Source of the DNA: Bacteroidales bacterium | Lineage (GTDB): Bacteria; Bacteroidota; Bacteroidia; Bacteroidales; VadinHA17 | Reading direction: 5' to 3' | Length of the DNA: 34,932 nucleotides | NCBI GenBank assembly: GCA_015486185.1 | Contig: WFSC01000175.1 | Location: forward strand, 1 to 34,932 | In this document: piece by piece, positions 26,729 to 34,313 of the stretch | Layout: the number at the start of each line of letters is the position of its first letter | How positions within the stretch are numbered: the first letter of the stretch is position 1 | Made by a program: the position numbers and the translations under genes | The notes under the pieces: model-generated | The model's input: only the letters and a program-made list of their open reading frames with translations | What the model was told of the DNA's origin: nothing | Database searches by the model: none

Positions 26729-27982
26729 ATGGCCTTAAAACGTGTAGTAGTTACAGGGTTGGGAGCACTGACCCCTATAGGAAAAAACGTGCCGGAATTT
26801 TGGGAAGCATTGGCTAATGGAGTGAGTGGCTCCAACCTTATTACACGTTTTGATACAGAAAAATTCAAGACTCACTTTGCCTGTGAGATAAAGAATTATG
26901 ATCCTAAAGATCATTTTGACCGGAAGGAGTTACGCAAACTTGACCTTTTCTGTCAATTTGCATTGATCTCAGCAGATGAAGCTATCCGGGACGCAAATAT
27001 TGAGACAGATAAGGTGGACCATAATCGTATTGGGGTAATCTATGGTTCTGGAATCGGCGGACTTCAGACATTTTATGAAGAGATTCGTTCTTTTGTTCAG
27101 GGGGATGGGACTCCGCGTTTCAGCCCTTTCTTTATTCCGAAGATCATTTCTGACATTGCCGCTGGCCATATTTCTATAAAATATGGTTTCAGAGGACCCA
27201 ATTTCGCTACGGTTTCAGCCTGTTCTACTGCAGCCAATGCCATAATCGATGCCTATAACTACATCCGCCTTGACAAGGCAGATATATTTGTTACCGGCGG
27301 TGCTGAAGCTCCTGTAAACAGAGTCGGTGTCGGAGGCTTTAATGCCATTATGGCTATCAGCACCAATAATGATGAATACAAGACCGCTTCCCGTCCCTTT
27401 GACAAAACCCGTGATGGTTTTGTAATGGGAGAAGGTGCCGGCACATTGGTCCTGGAAGAGTTGGAACATGCCAGGGCACGGGGAGCCAAAATCTATGCTG
27501 AACTGGCAGGGGCGGGCTTATCAGCAGATGCCTATCATATTACAGCTCCTCACCCGGAAGGACTGGGAGCTGCACTGGTAATGGAAGGAGCCCTGAAGGA
27601 TGCAAATATGACCCCCCGGGACATTGACTATATCAATGTTCACGGAACCGCCACTCCTTTGGGCGATCTTTCCGAGATACAAGCTATTGAAAAGCTTTTT
27701 GGTGAACATGCCTATGAAATAAGTATCAGCTCCACAAAGTCCATGACCGGTCATCTGCTGGGTGCCGCAGGAGCCGCCGAAGCAATCGCAAGTATTATGG
27801 CTATTCAAAAAGGGATTATACCTCCTACCATCAATCACTTTGTCGATGATCCGGCATTCAATCCAAAACTGGATCTTACATTTAATAAAGCAAAGAAAAA
27901 GAAGGTTAACGTAGCACTCAGTAATACTTTCGGATTTGGCGGACATAATGCTTCCATTATCTTTAAAAAATTTGAGTCTTAA
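26729..27982 (+). CDS. fabF: 3-oxoacyl-ACP synthase II FabF
   Basis: A 417-residue beta-ketoacyl-ACP synthase that elongates acyl-ACP with malonyl-ACP. The Cys-His-His triad is complete: C165 (VSACSTAANAI), H305 (NVHGTATPLGD) and H342 (SMTGHLLGAAGA). FGFGGHNAS at the C-terminus is typical. It lies 6 bases after acpP and is followed by rnc in the same reading frame, separated only by its TAA and one codon. No missing residues. Confidence 0.97.
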   Translation: MALKRVVVTGLGALTPIGKNVPEFWEALANGVSGSNLITRFDTEKFKTHFACEIKNYDPKDHFDRKELRKLDLFCQFALISADEAIRDANIETDKVDHNRIGVIYGSGIGGLQTFYEEIRSFVQGDGTPRFSPFFIPKIISDIAAGHISIKYGFRGPNFATVSACSTAANAIIDAYNYIRLDKADIFVTGGAEAPVNRVGVGGFNAIMAISTNNDEYKTASRPFDKTRDGFVMGEGAGTLVLEELEHARARGAKIYAELAGAGLSADAYHITAPHPEGLGAALVMEGALKDANMTPRDIDYINVHGTATPLGDLSEIQAIEKLFGEHAYEISISSTKSMTGHLLGAAGAAEAIASIMAIQKGIIPPTINHFVDDPAFNPKLDLTFNKAKKKKVNVALSNTFGFGGHNASIIFKKFES

Positions 27983-27985
27983 CTG

Positions 27986-28708
27986 GTGTTTGGCTTATCT
28001 TCGAAAAAAATTAACCCCCTTTTGCCTCATCAAAAGGGGTTTTATATGCAAATCAAAAAACTGATCTCTTATCCGCCCCGGGATATCACCCTGTACCAGA
28101 TCGCTTTCGTAACCCGCTCTCATTCCATTCCCGTCTCAGGTCAGATCATCAACAACGAAAGGCTGGAATTTCTGGGTGATACCATTATCAGCACTATCAT
28201 CTCAGAATATTTATACCGGCTATATCCCGAAAAAACCGAAGGAGAACTATCCATCCTGCGTTCCAAGATTGTCAATGGACATTCCCTGAACCGGATTGCC
28301 CTCGACCTTAAACTGGACCAACTTGTACAATACACTTTCTATTCCGAGAATCAGCATAAACATATTTTTGGAGATGTATTTGAAGCTTTTATCGGGGCTA
28401 TGTTCCTGGACCATGGATATAATAAAACCCGCCAATACTTTCTTCGGGTCCTTTTTGACAAATACATCGATATTCATCAGATCCTCCATGAAGACCAGGA
28501 TTATAAAAGTCTGATGATCATATGGGCACAGAAAAATCACAAGAAAATATTTTTTGTCACCAACGAAACCCGCACGGCACATAATAAAAAAATATTTAGC
28601 TCTCTGGTGCAAACCAATCGTGATATTCTGGCCGAGGGAACCGGTTACTCAAAGAAAGAAGCAGAACAAAATGCCGCTAAGAAAGCATATTATAAGATAC
28701 GTAAATGA
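27986..28708 (+). CDS. rnc: Ribonuclease III
   Basis: A 240-residue double-strand-specific endoribonuclease for rRNA and mRNA processing. The endonuclease signature NNERLEFLGDTIIS (E58 to D65) and the second acidic cluster FGDVFEAFIGAMFLDHG are intact; a double-stranded-RNA-binding domain covers about residues 168-240. I chose the GTG at 27986 because the N-terminal stretch KGFYMQIKKLISYPPRDITLY lines up without gaps with other Bacteroidota RNase III, which needs translation through the hairpin at 28011-28043. The ATG at 28046 would cut into this conserved region. The gene follows fabF in the same frame with one codon between, so coupling or re-initiation is likely. Start uncertain, identity sure. 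Confidence 0.93.
   Translation: MFGLSSKKINPLLPHQKGFYMQIKKLISYPPRDITLYQIAFVTRSHSIPVSGQIINNERLEFLGDTIISTIISEYLYRLYPEKTEGELSILRSKIVNGHSLNRIALDLKLDQLVQYTFYSENQHKHIFGDVFEAFIGAMFLDHGYNKTRQYFLRVLFDKYIDIHQILHEDQDYKSLMIIWAQKNHKKIFFVTNETRTAHNKKIFSSLVQTNRDILAEGTGYSKKEAEQNAAKKAYYKIRK
28011..28043 (+). terminator. Hairpin with T-run at the 5' end of rnc (terminator or RNase III target)
   Basis: A 9-bp perfect stem CCCCTTTTG/CAAAAGGGG (28016-28024 and 28031-28039) with a 6-base loop, extended by A-T pairs, is followed by TTTT. By structure it is an intrinsic terminator for acpP-fabF; by position it lies in codons 10-19 of rnc when the GTG start is used. It may attenuate rnc or be cleaved by RNase III. Confidence 0.6.
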
Positions 28709-28740
28709 CAAAACAGCATTGTTGACCTTTAGATTGATAC

Positions 28741-29169
28741 ATGATGCCAAAGACCAGGAAACACAGGCTTCTGCTTGAACCAGATCAAAACTTTCTGTTA
28801 ATAGCCATTGCCTCTCATGAGAAGGGATATCATCTAAGCTGGATCTTAAACAAGGAAACAGGAAGCCATTTTATCCGCTCTTCCGATTTCCGGATTGACC
28901 GGAAAAATACGCCTCTTTCATTCCCTGTATTTGGCTGGGAAGATAAAAATAAATTGTTGAGCTATCATCTCATTGCAAACCGCTCAGAAAATGGGTTTTT
29001 ATTCGACGATCTGAAAAATATTGATTTTTTCCTTCATATTTCTCCTGATCCGGGAGAATCCTTTGCCCGGGAACTGCAAGATCAATTAAAGACCCTCCCT
29101 GTTATCTATACCTGTTTTCCTATTGATACCAAAAAATATCCTTCTGCCGGTATGTTACAATTCGATTAA
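28741..29169 (+). CDS. IPExxxVDY family protein
   Basis: A 142-residue protein of a Bacteroidota-specific family of unknown function, recognised from the pattern LLEPDQNFLLIAIASHEKGYHLSWILNKETG and, later, YHLIANRSENGFLFDDLKNIDFFLHI. The family's name-giving motif IPExxxVDY is degenerate here (FDDLKNIDF). It is a single alpha/beta unit without signal peptide or membrane segment. It follows rnc with a 32-base gap, and in related genomes the gene usually precedes pyk; pyk is not here, a terminator follows instead. A second ATG directly follows the first, so the start may be one codon later. Confidence 0.75.
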   Translation: MMPKTRKHRLLLEPDQNFLLIAIASHEKGYHLSWILNKETGSHFIRSSDFRIDRKNTPLSFPVFGWEDKNKLLSYHLIANRSENGFLFDDLKNIDFFLHISPDPGESFARELQDQLKTLPVIYTCFPIDTKKYPSAGMLQFD

Positions 29170-29228
29170 TATATACCATTGCCTGATCCACAGTGATACA
29201 AAAGCCAGTGGAAATGGAAGCAAAAAAA

Positions 29229-29254
29229 AGCAGGTGATGTTTCACCTGCTTTTT
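29229..29254 (+). terminator. Intrinsic terminator after the IPExxxVDY gene
   Basis: Perfect 8-bp stem GCAGGTGA/TCACCTGC with loop TGTT, preceded by eight A and followed by five T. Symmetric, so it can act in both directions. It closes the acpP-fabF-rnc transcript. Confidence 0.9.
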
Positions 29255-29444
29255 CCGTATTAACCCTTTTATTAACCTAAACCAAAAACCTACTGCTTTT
29301 GTTCTTTATAAAATTATCAAATTCCGTGCCAAAAATCGTTTTTCTTAAAATATCTGCTTTCTTTGTTTAATTAACGTTAATTTTAATAAATTGTTGCAAA
29401 AATCTTCTTTATTTTTTAACACCACAAAGATAAATCAGGTATCC

Positions 29445-29480
29445 GTTAAGAAGGGTTAAAGGATGTTAAATAGTGTTAAA
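29445..29480 (+). promoter_or_regulatory. Four GTTAAR direct repeats at 10-bp period (putative RprY operator)
   Basis: GTTAAG, GTTAAA, GTTAAA and GTTAAA start at 29445, 29455, 29465 and 29475, exactly 10 bases apart, each separated by 4 bases. Head-to-tail repeats of about one helical turn are the usual binding sites of OmpR/PhoB-type regulators. They lie just upstream of the rprX -7 box, where a -33 element would be. Binding by RprY is inferred from position. Confidence 0.65.
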
Positions 29481-29506
29481 AGATCAGAGGTGATGGGGGA
29501 AAGAAC

Positions 29507-29514
29507 TATCTTTG
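29507..29514 (+). promoter_or_regulatory. -7 promoter box of rprX (near-leaderless transcript)
   Basis: TATCTTTG fits TAnnTTTG perfectly and ends 7 bases before the rprX ATG, so transcription should start at or within a few bases of the start codon. No TTTG lies 19-21 bases upstream, which suggests activator dependence. Confidence 0.6.
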
Positions 29515-29521
29515 TAAGGCT

Positions 29522-30973
29522 ATGAATAAAAAGGTTATATGGATATTGACCGGTATAATGGGGGTAGGAATGCTGGCACTTGTCATAATACAGACCTACT
29601 GGTTAAATCATGCAATGAGGGTAAAAAGTCATCAATTTAAACAAACGGTAAATGAAGCTTTTCATGAGGTAATTGCCCAGCTTGAAAAAAATGAAATATA
29701 CAACATCGTAATCCGTGAGATCAATATTGAATCGTCCGACTCAGGCACCCTGGTCTTCCCCATGGGAAACAATTCCTCAAACAATAATTTCCCCGGCATG
29801 GATACCCTGCTGTTGAAGGGACGGATCAATGGGATATTGAATGAAACCGGAGAGAACGGCAAAGTAGATAATCAGTTTGATCGCACTTTGATGATAAAAC
29901 ATATCCTTGAAAAATTATCAAAGAAACCCCCTGACATTCAGGATCGCATCAATCCTGTTGAGCTCTTTTACCTTATCAAAAAAACCCTGAGGAAATACGG
30001 GATCAGCCAACCTTTTGAATTTGCGATAAAGAAAGATCAAACCGATATTGTGTACAGAACCCCGGGTTATACCGAGAAACATAAGTTTGTCAATACTTTT
30101 GAACAAACCCTGTTCCCTAACGATATTGTTAACCAGAAAAATTCACTTGTTTTGTACTTCCCTGATGAACATAAATATCTGGTCCGGTCTTTAGGCTGGA
30201 TCGGATATTCCTCCGTAGCGTTGACCTTTTTTTTCCTTGTGGTATTCCTTGGAACGTTGTATATCATTATGAGACAAAAAAGAATATCGGATATCAAAAC
30301 TGATTTTGTCAATAACATGACGCATGAACTTAAAACCCCTATCTCGACCATTTCACTGGCATCACAGATGCTGAAAGATAAAAGTATCTCCAATAATGAT
30401 AAAAATATTGACCATATAGCCGGCGTTATTGAAGATGAAACCAAAAGACTGAGTCACCAGGTGGAAAAAGTTCTGCAGATGGCCGTTTTTGAACGAGGAC
30501 GGGTAAAACTTAACCGTAAAGAAACTGATATTCATGCCATTATTAAAAATGTTATCCAAAACTTTTCCATACGCATCCAGAATAAGAACGGAAAGATCGT
30601 TTATGATCTCAATGCTAAACGGTCAACCGTTTTCATCGACGAAGTCCATATTACAAATGTTCTTTCCAATTTGGTGGACAATGCCATTAAATATAGTATG
30701 GAGGCGCCTCTGATCTATATTAAGACAGAAAATAATGAAAAAGGAATACTTATTTACGTCCGGGATAACGGCATCGGATTATCAAAGGAACATTTGAAAA
30801 AAATATTTGATCAGTTCTATCGTGTCCCGACAGGGAACATTCATAATATAAAAGGGTTTGGACTGGGACTAAGCTATGTCAAAAAGATCATTGAAGAACA
30901 CGATGGGACAATCACTGTGGAAAGCATGATAAACAAAGGAACCACCTTTACTATATTTTTACCTTTTACATAA
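29522..30973 (+). CDS. rprX: Sensor histidine kinase RprX
   Basis: A 483-residue membrane-bound histidine kinase. TM1 is at about residues 5-25, a periplasmic sensor region spans about 26-222 and TM2 about 225-250 (VALTFFFLVVFLGTLYIIM). The DHp domain follows with the phosphorylated His268 in NNMTHELKTPISTISLA. The HATPase domain has the N box (NLVDNAIKYS), G1 (VRDNGIGLS), F box (FDQFYRVPTG) and G2 (KGFGLGLSYVKKIIEEH). N-terminus, layout and the partner gene 16 bases downstream match RprX of Bacteroides fragilis. The ligand is unknown. The promoter region carries four phased repeats that look like the response regulator's binding site. Confidence 0.88.
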   Translation: MNKKVIWILTGIMGVGMLALVIIQTYWLNHAMRVKSHQFKQTVNEAFHEVIAQLEKNEIYNIVIREINIESSDSGTLVFPMGNNSSNNNFPGMDTLLLKGRINGILNETGENGKVDNQFDRTLMIKHILEKLSKKPPDIQDRINPVELFYLIKKTLRKYGISQPFEFAIKKDQTDIVYRTPGYTEKHKFVNTFEQTLFPNDIVNQKNSLVLYFPDEHKYLVRSLGWIGYSSVALTFFFLVVFLGTLYIIMRQKRISDIKTDFVNNMTHELKTPISTISLASQMLKDKSISNNDKNIDHIAGVIEDETKRLSHQVEKVLQMAVFERGRVKLNRKETDIHAIIKNVIQNFSIRIQNKNGKIVYDLNAKRSTVFIDEVHITNVLSNLVDNAIKYSMEAPLIYIKTENNEKGILIYVRDNGIGLSKEHLKKIFDQFYRVPTGNIHNIKGFGLGLSYVKKIIEEHDGTITVESMINKGTTFTIFLPFT

Positions 30974-30989
30974 AATTAAAAAATATATC

Positions 30990-31673
30990 ATGGATAAGAT
31001 CCGTATTTTACTGGCAGAAGATGATGAAAATCTTGGTACATTACTAAAGGAATACCTGCAGGCCAAGGGTTATGAAACCGACTTATATCCCGATGGAAGC
31101 CATGCATATAAAGGATTTATTACCGATCATTATGATCTCTGTTTACTCGATATTATGATGCCGGTAAAAGATGGTTTTACGTTGGCAAGGGAGATCAGAC
31201 AGTTAAATTCGGACATACCCATCATTTTTTTGACGGCTAAGTCGATGAAGGAAGATGTATTTGAAGGATTCCGTATTGGTGCCGACGATTACATCACCAA
31301 GCCTTTCAGTATGGAAGAATTGCTTTTCCGTATTGAGGCTATCCTGCGCAGAACAAAATCCGGCCAGGTAGAGAACCAGGATCAGTTTAAGATCGGAAAG
31401 TATCTTTTTGATGCGAACAAACAGGAACTTACTTTTGGAAATCAGGTGCAGAAAATGACCACCAAAGAATCGGAACTGCTCCGGTTGCTTTGTAATAACA
31501 AAAATAAGATCCTCGAACGGAATTTTGCCTTGCGCACCATCTGGATGGATGATAATTATTTCAATGCCAGAAGCATGGATGTATATATCACCAAGTTAAG
31601 AAAATATCTTAAAGAGGATCCGTCCGTTGAGATCATCAATATTCACGGAAAAGGATATAAGCTGATCTGTTGA
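30990..31673 (+). CDS. rprY: Response regulator RprY (OmpR family)
   Basis: A 227-residue regulator. The receiver domain (about 1-120) has the acidic pair in LLAEDDENLG, the phosphoacceptor D54 (YDLCLLDIMMP), the conserved Thr in IIFLTAKS and Lys in YITKPFS. The winged-helix DNA-binding domain (about 130-227) is of the OmpR/PhoB type, ending NARSMDVYITKLRKYLKED...IHGKGYKL. Strongly reminiscent of Bacteroides RprY, including KEDVFEGFRIGADDYITKPFSMEELLFRIEAILRR in the same order. It is co-transcribed with rprX. The likely target nearest to hand is its own promoter at 29445-29480. Confidence 0.92.
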   Translation: MDKIRILLAEDDENLGTLLKEYLQAKGYETDLYPDGSHAYKGFITDHYDLCLLDIMMPVKDGFTLAREIRQLNSDIPIIFLTAKSMKEDVFEGFRIGADDYITKPFSMEELLFRIEAILRRTKSGQVENQDQFKIGKYLFDANKQELTFGNQVQKMTTKESELLRLLCNNKNKILERNFALRTIWMDDNYFNARSMDVYITKLRKYLKEDPSVEIINIHGKGYKLIC

Positions 31674-31700
31674 GTTGTTTTTTTGATCTGTCAGATCTGT

Positions 31701-32393
31701 TTACAGCACTTTTATCAATTCCGATTTACTGGTTAATTTCCCCTTTTTATTAAAATTTTCCGATTTTACGGTACCAATATCCCTGGTGTACCACACAATG
31801 CTTTTCCCATGGGTTCTCACAAATCCGGCCTTTCCTTCCAGATCATAGGTAACTTTAAAGCAATTGTAAGTGCCGGCAGGGGTTGTAACTTTCTCAAATC
31901 CTTCGATTTTTCTGTTCCGCAGGTAGGAACTGACAGTGATAAGTTTTACCCCGTTATTGGTCACTACGGCAACCACACTGGCATCCGGCAGTGACATTCC
32001 GGCTTTGGGATGAGCAGGCAACTCGATATTTTTCGTTTCCACTTTTATGTCCATTCCTTTATATTTATCAAGACCCAGTTGGGACAGATAGGCCCTCATA
32101 TCAATATAAAAACTATCTCCCCTGCAGTAAAAATCAAGAAGAACGGTATCTGTTGCCGGATGTTCGGGCGTTTCAACCCATTCTCTTGTCCGGATCTTAA
32201 GTCCCTGCTCCGTCTGCTCGGTTTTCATTACCTGATAAGTCATTCTTGAGGTAGGTTTCCCTTTTGCATCATAATATTGATACACCAACATGGATCCCTG
32301 TTTTGAGGGAAAATACATAGTACAATCCTGGGCTTCCGATTCTGCCGTAAGAAAAACACCCATGATAAGAACAAGAAAAAATAAACGTTTCAT
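31701..32393 (-). CDS. TapB-like (DUF3108-like) secreted protein
   Basis: A 230-residue exported protein. The signal peptide MKRLFFLVLIMGVFLTAESEAQ ends near residue 22. The mature part is a beta-rich domain: CTMYFPSKQGSMLVYQYYDAKGKPTSRMTYQV, ...GFEKVTTPAGTYNCFKVTYDLEG... and IVWYTRDIGTVKSENFNKKGKL. The closing block with TPAGTFxCfK and Wy...iG.vr is the hallmark of TapB/DUF3108-like proteins, periplasmic beta proteins of unknown exact function. It is convergent with rprY with 27 bases between the stops. Whether it is regulated by RprY is unknown. Confidence 0.7.
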   Translation of the reverse strand: MKRLFFLVLIMGVFLTAESEAQDCTMYFPSKQGSMLVYQYYDAKGKPTSRMTYQVMKTEQTEQGLKIRTREWVETPEHPATDTVLLDFYCRGDSFYIDMRAYLSQLGLDKYKGMDIKVETKNIELPAHPKAGMSLPDASVVAVVTNNGVKLITVSSYLRNRKIEGFEKVTTPAGTYNCFKVTYDLEGKAGFVRTHGKSIVWYTRDIGTVKSENFNKKGKLTSKSELIKVL

Positions 32394-32441
32394 TTTATTA
32401 AATTTTTAGATTAAGGGTTCAATAATAGTTTTACCAAATAA

Positions 32442-34229
32442 TTAATCCAGTTTAAGTACAGCCAGAAAAGCCTGTTGGGGTACTTCCACATTTCCTACCT
32501 GCCGCATGCGTTTTTTACCTTTTTTCTGCTTTTCCAGCAACTTCCGTTTCCTGGTAATATCACCCCCATAGCATTTAGCAGTCACGTCTTTCCGCAAGGC
32601 TTTTACGGTTTCGCGGGCAATGATCTTTGAACCGATGGCAGCCTGTATAGCTATATCAAACTGCTGCCGTGGTATCAATTCCTTTAGTTTTACGCATATT
32701 TTCCGTCCGAAGTTATAGGCATAATCCTTATGTATCAGTGTGGACAAGGCATCCACCATCTCACCGTTCAGTAAAATATCCAGACGAACAAGGGTAGCTT
32801 TTTTATATCCTGAAGTATAATAATCGAAAGATGCATATCCTTTTGAAATACTTTTGAGCTTATCATAAAAATCAAAAACAATATCAGCCAGGGGCATCTC
32901 AAAAGTCAGTTCTACCCGGTCACTGGTCAGGTACACCTGATTTTTCAGAGTCCCTCTTTTGTCGATGCATAGTTTCATGATCGGTCCGACAAACTCAGCT
33001 TTAGAAATAATATGTGCCGTAATATAAGGTTCTTCAATATGATCTAAATGTGTAGGATCCGGCAATCCGGAAGGATTATGTACTTCTATCATCTCACCCC
33101 GTGTTGTAAAGGCCCGGTAAGACACATTCGGCACGGTCGAGATCACATTCATATTGAATTCACGGTCGAGTCTTTCCTGAATGATCTCCATATGCAATAA
33201 TCCGAGGAAACCACAACGAAAACCAAAGCCCAGGGCCGCTGAAGATTCCGGCTCAAAGGTCAGGGAAGCATCATTCAGGTGCAGCTTTTCAATAGAAGCC
33301 CGCAACTCTTCATAGTCATCCGCATCCACCGGATAGATCCCGGCAAAAACCATGGGTTTGACATCTTCAAAACCTTCAATGGCAGCTTTACAAGGCCTGT
33401 CCACATGCGTAATGGTATCTCCTACTTTTACTTCACTCGAATTTTTTATCCCCGAGATAATATAGCCTACATCTCCCGCCCGTAGAACATCACGGGGCTC
33501 ATTTTTTAATTTAAGTACACCGATCTCATCAGCGATATAGTCCCTGCCGGTAGCAACAAATTTTACATGATCACCTTTCCTCAATTCGCCATTAAAAATC
33601 TTAAAATAAGCATAGATACCCCGGAAAGAATTATATACAGAATCAAATATCAGAGCCTGCAGGGGAGCATCCGGATCTCCCTGTGGAGAAGGTATCTTAT
33701 GAATAATATCCGCAAGTATCCGGTCCACGCCCATGCCGGTTTTTCCACTGGCCTCGATAATATCATCACGGTCGCATCCTACCAGATCAACAATCTGATC
33801 TTTTACTTCTTCCGGCATGGCATTATTGAGATCCATCTTATTCAGCACCGGGATGATCTCCAGGTCATGTTCAATGGCAAGGTAAAGATTGGAAATGGTT
33901 TGGGCCTGTATTCCCTGTGTTGCATCCACTACCAAAAGAGCTCCTTCGCAGGCAGCGATAGACCTGGACACCTCATACGAAAAATCCACATGACCGGGCG
34001 TATCTATCAGGTTTAACTGATATTTTTCCCCGGCAAAGGAATATTCCATCTGTATTGCATGACTTTTGATGGTTATCCCCCTTTCACGTTCCAGATCCAT
34101 ATCATCCAGAACCTGTTCATGAAAGTCCCGTTCGTTTAATGAACCGGTCCTGATCAGTAACTGATCAGCCAGGGTACTTTTTCCGTGATCAATATGAGCG
34201 ATAATACAAAAGTTTCGTATATGATCCAT
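32442..34229 (-). CDS. lepA: Elongation factor 4 (LepA)
   Basis: A 595-residue translational GTPase. The G domain has [14 protein letters not shown] (P loop), [10 protein letters not shown] (switch I), [15 protein letters not shown] and NKMD. Domains II and III (EF-G like) follow, and the C-terminal LepA-specific domain contains [33 protein letters not shown] and ends in AFLAVLKLD. The start at [16 protein letters not shown] is the family start; a further 15 upstream residues are not conserved. It modulates ribosome translocation and assembly under stress. A perfect -7 box lies 31 bases upstream. Confidence 0.97.
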   Translation of the reverse strand: MDHIRNFCIIAHIDHGKSTLADQLLIRTGSLNERDFHEQVLDDMDLERERGITIKSHAIQMEYSFAGEKYQLNLIDTPGHVDFSYEVSRSIAACEGALLVVDATQGIQAQTISNLYLAIEHDLEIIPVLNKMDLNNAMPEEVKDQIVDLVGCDRDDIIEASGKTGMGVDRILADIIHKIPSPQGDPDAPLQALIFDSVYNSFRGIYAYFKIFNGELRKGDHVKFVATGRDYIADEIGVLKLKNEPRDVLRAGDVGYIISGIKNSSEVKVGDTITHVDRPCKAAIEGFEDVKPMVFAGIYPVDADDYEELRASIEKLHLNDASLTFEPESSAALGFGFRCGFLGLLHMEIIQERLDREFNMNVISTVPNVSYRAFTTRGEMIEVHNPSGLPDPTHLDHIEEPYITAHIISKAEFVGPIMKLCIDKRGTLKNQVYLTSDRVELTFEMPLADIVFDFYDKLKSISKGYASFDYYTSGYKKATLVRLDILLNGEMVDALSTLIHKDYAYNFGRKICVKLKELIPRQQFDIAIQAAIGSKIIARETVKALRKDVTAKCYGGDITRKRKLLEKQKKGKKRMRQVGNVEVPQQAFLAVLKLD

Positions 34230-34260
34230 TCCGGTCAGTTTTCCACAGATTTTTCCAATG

Positions 34261-34268
34261 CAAAGATA
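34261..34268 (-). promoter_or_regulatory. -7 promoter box of lepA
   Basis: TATCTTTG on the minus strand fits TAnnTTTG exactly, leaving a leader of about 25 bases. No clear -33 element at the usual distance. Confidence 0.45.
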
Positions 34269-34313
34269 GGACAATCCCTAAAATCCCTGACATGAAAGAG
34301 AAAAAAGATAAGG

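Larger units (their letters stand above)
29255..29521. other. AT-rich regulatory intergenic region before rprX
   Basis: This is the only gene-free stretch over 300 bases (29170-29521 in all). Its first 85 bases end with the terminator at 29229-29254. The remainder holds no open frame of note. It contains a 14-bp perfect palindrome (AATTAACGTTAATT, 29369-29382), four phased GTTAAR repeats (29445-29480) and a perfect -7 box (29507-29514). I see no tRNA or structured RNA. Confidence 0.7.

Noticed and set aside
29445-29480. The GTTAAR repeats as a CRISPR or microsatellite
   Set aside because: Units are 6 bp with non-identical 4-base spacers; the period and position fit a regulator site better.
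31674-31700. GATCTGTCAGATC between rprY and the TapB-like gene as a terminator
   Set aside because: The stem is only 4 bp once a loop is allowed, and the T-run lies on the wrong side for rprY.
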